A program made the translations under genes and the position numbers. From positions 1 through 6,478 of the forward strand of contig JBEEPJ010000123.1 in NCBI GenBank assembly GCA_041191165.1: DNA of 6,478 nt, written 5' to 3'. The notes under the pieces were generated by a model that was given only the letters and a program-made list of their open reading frames with translations, made no database searches and was not told the DNA's origin. Within the stretch, counting starts at the first letter, position 1; each line of letters begins with the position of its first letter. This stretch comes from CAMCYM01 sp041191165. Its GTDB lineage: Bacteria > Bacteroidota > Bacteroidia > Flavobacteriales_D > Sanyastnellaceae. Positions 1 through 5,792 of this stretch are shown one piece after another.

Positions 1-455
1 CCCAGCCCCCACATCCCCCAGGACACGGCCGGATCGAACCCCTTGACCATGAGGACACCGGTGAAGGCCAGAGAGAGGAACAGCCATTGGATGCGTTGGA
101 CGGTTTGGCCTAGAAAAAAGGAGGCCAACAGGACCGTGAAGATGGGACTCGTGTACTGGATGACCGTCGCCGAGGCCAGGGGTATGTGCTTGAGGGTGTG
201 GAAGAATGCGGTCAGCGAGATGACGCCGCTCACCCCGCGGATCAGCAACCAAGGCCGGTTGTGGCCCCAAAATGGCAGCCCCTTCGCCCGCAGATATGCG
301 GCGATGACCACCAGCGAGAAGGCGCTGCGCAAGAAGACCAGCTGCTGGGTGGGGACGTGTGGGAGGTCCTTGACCAGCAGATTCGCCACATTGAAGAACA
401 CGACCGAGGCCAGCATCCACGTCACCCCGCCCCCGCTGGAGGATCGTTCGCGCAT
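1..455 (-). CDS. EamA/DMT-family transporter, C-terminal half cut by window edge
   Basis: This frame begins at an ATG on the complementary strand and stays open for 151 codons to the window edge. It appears to be the first half of a 10-helix drug/metabolite transporter of the EamA type, an inner-membrane carrier. Hydrophobic segments lie near residues 12-30, 39-57, 69-88, 91-116 and 122-138. Family-like wording is visible: FLRSAFS (41-47) in helix 2, RGVSG (73-77) opening helix 3, and IPLASATVIQYTSPIFTVLL (91-110) forming helix 4. The acidic residue often found in the LGE motif after helix 4 is Gln here (FLGQ, 114-117). The start ATG shares one base with the icmF stop codon (TGATG), so translation is probably coupled to icmF. 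There is no separate promoter. The substrate cannot be predicted, because EamA proteins export or import amino acids, nucleotide-like compounds, S-adenosylmethionine and others. The family is clear; the function is open. Confidence 0.85.
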   Translation of the reverse strand, partial: MRERSSSGGGVTWMLASVVFFNVANLLVKDLPHVPTQQLVFLRSAFSLVVIAAYLRAKGLPFWGHNRPWLLIRGVSGVISLTAFFHTLKHIPLASATVIQYTSPIFTVLLASFFLGQTVQRIQWLFLSLAFTGVLMVKGFDPAVSWGMWGL

Positions 456-3400
456 CACATGTTCCGGCGATAGGCCCCGCCTACCTCGAACAGCGCATGG
501 GTGATGGCCCCGAGCGAGCAGAACTTGCAGGCCTCGAGCAGGGCTTCGAAGACATTGCCCCCCTGCACCGCGGTCGCCTGAAGCGACTGCAGGGCCTCGG
601 CAGAACGGTGGCCCTCAGCGGCGTGCAAGGACCGCAGGTTTTGCAGCTGGAGCACCTTTTCTTCCTCGGTCGCCCGGATGACCTCCCCGGGAATTCGGGT
701 CGGAGAGCCGTCCTTCGCCAGGAAGGTGTTGACCCCGATGATCGGGTACTCGCCCGTGTGCTTGAGCGTCTCGTAGTAGAGGCTCTCCTCCTGAATTCGC
801 GAGCGTTGGTACATCGTCTCCATGGCGCCCAGCACCCCGCCGCGCTCCGTGATGCGGTCGAATTCCGCCATCACCGCCTCCTCCACGAGGTCCGTCAGCT
901 GGTCGATGATGAACGCGCCCTGCAGCGGATTCTCGTTCTTCGCCAGCCCCAGCTCCCGGTTGATGATGAGCTGAATCGCCATCGCCCGGCGGACACTGTG
1001 CTCCGTGGGCGTGGTGATGGCCTCGTCGTACGCGTTGGTATGCAGGGAGTTGCAGTTGTCGTAAATCGCGTAGAGTGCCTGGAGCGTGGTCCGGATGTCG
1101 TTGAAATCGATTTCTTGCGCGTGCAGCGAGCGACCCGATGTCTGGATGTGATATTTGAGCATCTGGGCCCGCGGCGATGCGCCGTACTTGTCGCGCATGG
1201 CTTTAGACCAAACCCGCCTCGCCACCCTCCCAATCACCGCATACTCCGGATCGATGCCGTTGGAGAAGAAGAAGCTCAGGTTGGGCCCAAAGTCGTCGAT
1301 GTCCATCCCCCGGCTGAGGTAGTACTCGACGTAGGTGAAGCCGTTCGCCAGGGTGAAGGCGAGCTGGGTGATGGGATTCGCCCCGGCCTCGGCGATGTGG
1401 TAGCCGCTGATCGAAACCGAATAGAAGTTGCGGATCTTCTGGTCGATGAAGGTCTGCTGTACATCGCCCATGAGCCGCAGCGCGAACTCCGTGGAGAAGA
1501 TGCAGGTGTTTTGGGCTTGGTCTTCCTTGAGGATGTCGGCTTGCACGGTGCCGCGGACCTGTTGCAGGGCCTGGGACTTTATGCGTGCATAGGTTTCGGC
1601 GGGCAGTACTTCGTCTCCGGTGCAGCCCAGCAAGAGGAGTCCCAGGCCGTCGTTGCCCTCGGGCAGCTCGCCGGCATACCGCGGCCGGGGGAGGCCCCGG
1701 TCATCCCACCGGGCCTTGAGCACTTCCTCGACCCGTTGTTCCAGCCCCTCCGCCCGGATGTAGCGCTCGCATTGCTGGTCGATGGCGGCGTTCAGGAAGA
1801 AGCCCAGGAGCATTGGCGCCGGGCCGTTGATGGTCATGGAGACGCTGGTCGCCGGGTCGCACAGGTCGAAGCCGCTGTACAGTTTCTTGGCGTCGTCGAG
1901 GCAGCAGATGCTTACGCCGCTGTTGCCCACCTTGCCGTAAATGTCCGGGCGCGGGTCTGGGTCGCGGCCGTAGAGGGTCACGCTGTCGAAAGCGGTGGAA
2001 AGGCGCTTCGCCGGCATGCCGAGCGAGACATAGTGGAAGCGCTTGTTCGTCCGCTCAGGGCCACCCTCCCCGGCGAACATGCGCGTGGGATCTTCGCCCT
2101 CCCGCTTGAAGGGGTAGATGCCGGCGGTGTAGGGAAAATGGCCGGGAAGATTCTCCTGAAGCGCCCAGCGAAGCAGGTCGCGCCAGCCGGTCCATCGGGG
2201 CACGGCCACCTTCGGGATGGCCAGGTGGGACAGGCTCTCCGTGGTGGTGGCCATCTCGATGCGCTTGCCGCGCACTTCGAAGGCGTAGACGGCCTCCTCA
2301 TACCGGGCGCGCAGTTCGGGCCACTGCTCGAGCCAGGCCAACCCCTTGGGATCCAGCTCCATCTGCACCTCCTGGGTGCGGGCCAGCAGGGCCGCCCGAT
2401 CCGCCGGGTCGAGCAGGGCCGCCGCTTCCCGCAGGGCCTGCAGCTTGCCTGCCGTCTCTGCCTGGCGCTCGACCCACTCGCGGTAATTGCGGTTGCCCTC
2501 GGCGATCTCGCTCAGGTAGCGCACGCGGCCCGGCGGGATGACGAAGATCTTCTCCGAGTCCGCATCCGGCATGGGCCATTGGCTCCGGAGGTCCGCGCCG
2601 GTGCGCTCGGCCAGGCGGTCGATAAGCATGCGGTAGAGGCGGTGCGTCCCAGGGTCATTGAACTGCGAAGCGATGGTGCCCACCACGGGGAGGGACTCGT
2701 CCTCCGCGTCCCAGAGGTCGTGGTTGCGCTTGAACTGCTTGCGCACATCCCGGAGGGCGTCGAGGGCGCCGCGCTTGTCAAACTTGTTGATGGCCACCAC
2801 ATCCGCGAAGTCCAGCATGTCGATTTTCTCGAGCTGCGTGGCCGCGCCAAACTCGGGCGTCATCAAGTACAGCGCCACGTCGCTGTGGTCCATGATTTCG
2901 GTATCGCTTTGGCCTATCCCACTGGTTTCCAGAATGATCAGGTCAAACTTCGCCACCTTCAAGATGGACAGGGCCTCGGCCACGTGCTTCGACAGCGCGA
3001 GGTTCGACTGCCGGGTCGCCAGGGAGCGCATGTACACCCGGTCGTTCTGAATGGCGTTCATGCGGATGCGGTCGCCGAGCAGGGCGCCGCCGGTCTTGCG
3101 CTTCGATGGGTCCACCGAGATGAGGCCTATGCGCTTGTCGGGGAAGTCCAGCAGGAAGCGGCGGACGATTTCGTCCACCATGGAGGACTTGCCCGCGCCG
3201 CCGGTGCCGGTGATGCCGAGCACGGGGACAGCGGGGAGGGTGGGCCAGGCGGCGTCGAAGGCGGCGTGGAAGGCGGCTGGGTCGCTCTCGGCGGCGGTGA
3301 TGCACCGGGCGATGTCGCGGGTGCCTCCTTCGCCGAGGGCGGCCAGGGACCCGGCGACGTCCGCCATGTCCCGAACCGTGGCGAAGTCCGCACGCCGGAT

Positions 3401-3832
3401 GAGGTCGTCGATCATGCCCTGCAGTCCCATGGCGCGGCCGTCGTCCGGGTGGTAGATGCGCTCGATGCCGTAGGCGTGCAGGGCTTCGATTTCCGAGGGG
3501 AGAATCGTTCCGCCGCCGCCCCCGAAGATGCGGATGTGCCCCGCGCCCCGTGCATCGAGGAGGTCCTTCATGTATTGGAAGTACTCCATGTGCCCCCCTT
3601 GATAGGAGGTCATGGCGATGCCTTGGGCATCTTCCTGGATGGCGCAATGCACGACCTCGTCCACGCTGCGGTCATGCCCGAGGTGGATGACCTCGCACCC
3701 GGAGCGCTGCATGATGCGCCGCATGATGTTGATGGCCGCGTCGTGTCCATCGAAGAGGCTGGCGGCCGTAACGATGCGGACCTTGTGCTGGGGCACGTAA
3801 GGGGAGTCGGTGGAAGTCGGAGTAGAAGCCAT
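455..3832 (-). CDS. icmF: Fused isobutyryl-CoA mutase IcmF (B12 domain + G-protein chaperone + mutase)
   Basis: This 1125-residue cytoplasmic enzyme interconverts isobutyryl-CoA and n-butyryl-CoA using adenosylcobalamin. Domain order is that of IcmF. The B12-binding domain (about 18-148) has DGH at 28-30 with the likely cobalt-ligating His30, Ser76 in TSYQGG, and a GGGGG loop at 104-108. A MeaB-like GTPase domain (about 200-420) has P-loop GTGGAGKS (209-216), ETSGIGQSD (302-310) and base-specificity motif NKFD (349-352). After a linker comes the mutase barrel (about 545-1125), with SISGYHIAEAGA (807-818, His812). Phe586 and Gln774 occupy the positions that are Tyr and Arg in methylmalonyl-CoA mutase, which supports isobutyryl rather than methylmalonyl specificity. 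The chain is longer than the roughly 1090-residue proteobacterial enzymes, mainly through extra residues around 691-755. The chosen ATG gives a short N-terminal tail before the B12 domain. No Shine-Dalgarno is obvious. The gene lies 56 nt after the hydrolase gene and is coupled to the transporter gene downstream. Confidence 0.96.
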   Translation of the reverse strand: MASTPTSTDSPYVPQHKVRIVTAASLFDGHDAAINIMRRIMQRSGCEVIHLGHDRSVDEVVHCAIQEDAQGIAMTSYQGGHMEYFQYMKDLLDARGAGHIRIFGGGGGTILPSEIEALHAYGIERIYHPDDGRAMGLQGMIDDLIRRADFATVRDMADVAGSLAALGEGGTRDIARCITAAESDPAAFHAAFDAAWPTLPAVPVLGITGTGGAGKSSMVDEIVRRFLLDFPDKRIGLISVDPSKRKTGGALLGDRIRMNAIQNDRVYMRSLATRQSNLALSKHVAEALSILKVAKFDLIILETSGIGQSDTEIMDHSDVALYLMTPEFGAATQLEKIDMLDFADVVAINKFDKRGALDALRDVRKQFKRNHDLWDAEDESLPVVGTIASQFNDPGTHRLYRMLIDRLAERTGADLRSQWPMPDADSEKIFVIPPGRVRYLSEIAEGNRNYREWVERQAETAGKLQALREAAALLDPADRAALLARTQEVQMELDPKGLAWLEQWPELRARYEEAVYAFEVRGKRIEMATTTESLSHLAIPKVAVPRWTGWRDLLRWALQENLPGHFPYTAGIYPFKREGEDPTRMFAGEGGPERTNKRFHYVSLGMPAKRLSTAFDSVTLYGRDPDPRPDIYGKVGNSGVSICCLDDAKKLYSGFDLCDPATSVSMTINGPAPMLLGFFLNAAIDQQCERYIRAEGLEQRVEEVLKARWDDRGLPRPRYAGELPEGNDGLGLLLLGCTGDEVLPAETYARIKSQALQQVRGTVQADILKEDQAQNTCIFSTEFALRLMGDVQQTFIDQKIRNFYSVSISGYHIAEAGANPITQLAFTLANGFTYVEYYLSRGMDIDDFGPNLSFFFSNGIDPEYAVIGRVARRVWSKAMRDKYGASPRAQMLKYHIQTSGRSLHAQEIDFNDIRTTLQALYAIYDNCNSLHTNAYDEAITTPTEHSVRRAMAIQLIINRELGLAKNENPLQGAFIIDQLTDLVEEAVMAEFDRITERGGVLGAMETMYQRSRIQEESLYYETLKHTGEYPIIGVNTFLAKDGSPTRIPGEVIRATEEEKVLQLQNLRSLHAAEGHRSAEALQSLQATAVQGGNVFEALLEACKFCSLGAITHALFEVGGAYRRNM

Positions 3833-3857
3833 GGTGCTTGAGCTCGATGCGATGCCG

Positions 3858-3865
3858 CAAAGTTA
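3858..3865 (-). promoter_or_regulatory. Possible Bacteroidota-type -7 element upstream of icmF
   Basis: Read on the minus strand, these eight bases are TAACTTTG, an exact match to the TAnnTTTG -7 consensus of Bacteroidota housekeeping promoters. It ends 25 nt before the icmF start codon, which would leave a leader of roughly 20 nt. No convincing TTTG -33 element is present at the usual 17-19 nt spacing, so only half of the promoter is supported. If real, it would let icmF and the transporter be transcribed independently of the two upstream genes. Confidence 0.38.
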
Positions 3866-3888
3866 CGCGCTGCACCTCCCCCGATGGG

Positions 3889-4890
3889 TCACCCAGCGCT
3901 GCGCTCCTGCCACTGAGCGAGCCGGTGCTCAGCGTTTTGCCGGATGTTCGCCCAGAACAAGTTGTAGTCGGCGATGTGCCAGTCCCGGAGCTGCAGCAGC
4001 GGGCCCAGGGGCACGCGCAGGGGCTTGATCCAGAGGAGACCGGCGTGGGGCCGGGCTCGGATGGCGGCGATGTGTTTGACCTTGAAGCTGCGGTTGAGAA
4101 TGCCCAAATGTTCCTTGAAGGCGGAGAAATCCTCGCCGCTGGGCTGCCAGTGGACAGGATTGATCGTGGCGTTGTGGACGAAATGGGGGCGGTAATATTC
4201 CGGAAAATGTCCCTCGGCCACGGTCATCCAGGTCACGAAGCCGCCCGTGGCATCGGGGTGCAGCAGGGGAGGGATGTGGGCGAAGTGGGCGGCGGACACG
4301 TCCATGCCCGGCAGGTAGGCGGCGATGAGCCGGGCCCGCAGGGCGGCTGCATTTGGGTCAGGACCGTCGAAGAATTCCCGCAGCAGCCGGATGGCGTGAA
4401 AGCTGCCTTGGCTGTGGGCGGCCAGAAAGAGGGGTTGTCCGCGGTCGAGGTGGGCGAGGTAGTGCATGAAGGCGCTGCGCACGTCTTCGTAGGCCAAATC
4501 CAGCGCCATCCTCCCGTCCTCGGTATCGGTGTAAAACACCCGCAAGTGCGCCTGCCGGTAGCGCGGGGCAAAGATGGATCCCACGCCCCGGAAGGCGGAC
4601 ACTTGATGGCGAAGCGGCCAGTTGTCGGCGATGCCCTTGGCCACGGGGTCGTCCCAGCCGGCGTTCCACTCGGCCCCCACGCCCCGCTGGGTGGTGGGGT
4701 GGATGTAGAAGACGTGGGCTTCGCCGGGGGAGGGCATGGGGCCGTAGCCCTGGGGCCAGGCCAGCAAGGGGCGGTGCGCAGGGTGGAGCGCCCAGCTCTC
4801 CGGTAGCGAATAGTCCGGCGGGGCGAGCCCGGCGTGCATCCGAAAGGCAAAGGGAATGTCCTTTTTATCGCGGTCGTCGAATCCGAACAT
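3889..4890 (-). CDS. DUF3089 family alpha/beta-hydrolase-like protein
   Basis: This 333-residue protein matches the DUF3089 family, proteins with an alpha/beta-hydrolase fold and mostly unknown substrates. Family features appear in order: PDYSLPESWALHP (25-37); VFYIHPTT (60-67), the first core strand; FAPRYRQAHLRVF (107-119); AYEDVRSAF (133-141); and FLAAHSQGS (155-163), the nucleophile elbow with Ser160. The elbow reads AHSQG instead of the more usual GHSQG, a mild variant. RLIAAYLPG (187-195) follows, and a C-terminal HIADYNLFW (305-313) may supply the catalytic His. I see no signal peptide: the N-terminus is charged (MFGFDDRDKKD), so a cytoplasmic location is likely. The start ATG lies 9 nt after the pseudouridine synthase stop, with a weak GGTGG before it, consistent with one transcript. 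Family assignment is from motifs; esterase or lipase activity is an inference. Confidence 0.88.
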   Translation of the reverse strand: MFGFDDRDKKDIPFAFRMHAGLAPPDYSLPESWALHPAHRPLLAWPQGYGPMPSPGEAHVFYIHPTTQRGVGAEWNAGWDDPVAKGIADNWPLRHQVSAFRGVGSIFAPRYRQAHLRVFYTDTEDGRMALDLAYEDVRSAFMHYLAHLDRGQPLFLAAHSQGSFHAIRLLREFFDGPDPNAAALRARLIAAYLPGMDVSAAHFAHIPPLLHPDATGGFVTWMTVAEGHFPEYYRPHFVHNATINPVHWQPSGEDFSAFKEHLGILNRSFKVKHIAAIRARPHAGLLWIKPLRVPLGPLLQLRDWHIADYNLFWANIRQNAEHRLAQWQERSAG

Positions 4891-4899
4891 GCCACCAAT

Positions 4900-5700
4900 T
4901 TAAGGCAGCCGCCCGCCGGGAACCTCCCACCCCCACAATTTCAGGGGCGCTTCCCAGAGGGCCGGCACCGGGGCCTCATACGTCACCCGTCCCCCTCGCG
5001 GATGCTCCAGGGTGAGCCGGGCGGCGTGCAGGAACATCCAGGGCGCGCCCACCTCCTGGGCCAGGTAGCGATTGTGCGGCTTGTCCCCGTGGGCGGTGTC
5101 CCCGATCACGGGGTGACGCAGGTGCCTCAAGTGAAGCCGGATCTGATGGTACCGCCCCGTCTCCGGCAGGCACCGCACCAAGGAGAACCGGCTCGTCGGG
5201 TACCGCGTGATGGCCACCGGCCACTCCGCCCGCCCCAGCGTCTCGAAGCGCGTCCGGGCCGGCTTGGGCACGTCGTTGTGCCCCGTCGGCAACGGCTTTT
5301 CGGCCACCGCCTCGTCCGGCAGGTGCCCGCGCACCACGGCGATGTACTCCTTCTCGACCCGGTGCTCCGCAAACTGGGCATGCGCATGGCGGTGGGCCTC
5401 CCGGTTCCGGGCGAAGACCACGAGCCCGCTCGTGGGCCGGTCCAGCCGATTGACCGGCTGCAGGACCCCGTCCCGCTCCGCCGCCCCGTCCCGCGCGAAC
5501 GACGGCAGCTCCGCCATCAGCCAGTCCCGCAGGTTCTCCCGGTCATAGAACGCCATGTCGGTGCGGTGCACCAGGAGGTGGGCCGGCTTGTAGACGATGA
5601 CCCAATCGGCGTCGCAATGCAAGATGCGCGGCGCCTCGAGCGGGCGGGGCAACAAGTCCCTTTCGTCACTTCCCGACGCACCCGGTGGTTTCTGTTCCAA
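4900..5700 (-). CDS. truC: tRNA pseudouridine synthase, TruC-like (RluA family); start codon uncertain
   Basis: This is an RluA-family pseudouridine synthase that resembles TruC, which modifies U65 of tRNA. The catalytic loop is NRLDRPTSG (84-92), with the nucleophile Asp87; most TruC proteins have His where this one has Asn84. TruC-like wording continues through EKEYIAVVRG (116-125), PVAITRYPTSRFSLV (161-175), ETGRYHQIRLHLRHLRHPVIGD (180-201), HGDKPHNR (204-211) and FLHAARLTLEHP (223-234). The conserved core begins near residue 24 (PRILHCDADW). There is no ATG or GTG between the upstream in-frame TAA and that core. The longest start is TTG at 5700. TTG at 5652 is better placed, with AAAGGG five bases before it and a closer match to the family's N-terminus; that start would give 250 residues. 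This is the first gene of the minus-strand cluster, 9 nt ahead of the hydrolase gene. A role on 23S rRNA, as for RluA, is the main alternative. Confidence 0.9.
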   Translation of the reverse strand: MEQKPPGASGSDERDLLPRPLEAPRILHCDADWVIVYKPAHLLVHRTDMAFYDRENLRDWLMAELPSFARDGAAERDGVLQPVNRLDRPTSGLVVFARNREAHRHAHAQFAEHRVEKEYIAVVRGHLPDEAVAEKPLPTGHNDVPKPARTRFETLGRAEWPVAITRYPTSRFSLVRCLPETGRYHQIRLHLRHLRHPVIGDTAHGDKPHNRYLAQEVGAPWMFLHAARLTLEHPRGGRVTYEAPVPALWEAPLKLWGWEVPGGRLP

Positions 5701-5730
5701 ATCCTTTTAATTTGCGCCACCAAGTTCGGA

Positions 5731-5749
5731 CAAGCCGTGCAACGGTTTG
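5731..5749. repeat. Imperfect palindrome, possible operator or hairpin
   Basis: The sequence CAAGCCGTGCAACGGTTTG has two 8-base arms around a 3-base centre. The arms are complementary at 7 of 8 positions, with one G/T mismatch that would be a wobble pair in RNA. It lies between the divergent genes and overlaps the possible -35 element of the plus-strand gene. That position would suit a regulator binding site. No U-tract follows on either strand, so it is not a standard terminator. Chance occurrence is possible. Confidence 0.3.
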
Positions 5750-5776
5750 ACGAATCCTGCGTTTCCAACTTACGAT
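5747..5776 (+). promoter_or_regulatory. Weak candidate promoter for the secreted-protein gene
   Basis: TTGACG (5747-5752) and TACGAT (5771-5776) are separated by 18 nt and match the general -35/-10 consensus at 5 of 6 and 4 of 6 positions. The start codon follows 16 nt after the -10 box, so the leader would be only about 10 nt. The match to the Bacteroidota form (TTTG, TAnnTTTG) is partial. An alternative is TTAATTTG at 5707-5714, one base off the -7 consensus, which would give a leader of about 70 nt. Confidence 0.28.
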
Positions 5777-5792
5777 CAATCCATTCGACCTG

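Larger units (their letters stand above)
5701..5792. other. Divergent intergenic region between truC-like gene and secreted-protein gene
   Basis: These 92 bases separate two divergently oriented genes and should hold promoters for both. They are more AT-rich than the flanking genes. On the minus strand, TTGTCC (5733-5728) and TAAAAG (5709-5704) are 18 nt apart, a weak -35/-10 pair. It would start transcription near 5697, inside the longest truC reading frame, which agrees with the downstream TTG start. A near-palindrome sits in the middle. No terminator or small RNA is evident. Confidence 0.5.

Noticed and set aside
43..504. A 153-codon plus-strand open frame opposite the transporter gene
   Set aside because: The complementary frame shows five membrane helices with EamA wording and is coupled to icmF, so this frame is a shadow.
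497..3841. A 1114-codon open frame on the plus strand, almost fully antisense to icmF
   Set aside because: Its product is a low-complexity mix rich in Gly, Ala, Val, Arg and His with no recognisable domain, as expected opposite a GC-rich gene. The minus strand encodes an unmistakable full-length IcmF.
3833..3876. GGTGC and GCACC at the two ends of the gap before icmF, a possible terminator or hairpin
   Set aside because: The arms are only five bases with a loop of over 30 and no T-tract, so they do not support a terminator.
3838..4806. A 322-codon plus-strand open frame opposite the DUF3089 gene
   Set aside because: It has no domain signal, and the opposite strand has clear family motifs. 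It is a shadow of GC-rich coding sequence.
5517..5768. A minus-strand ATG frame at 5768 as a frameshifted true N-terminus for the pseudouridine synthase
   Set aside because: Its residues before the overlap show no resemblance to the family's N-terminus, and joining it would need an unproven indel. The TTG starts explain the gene without one.
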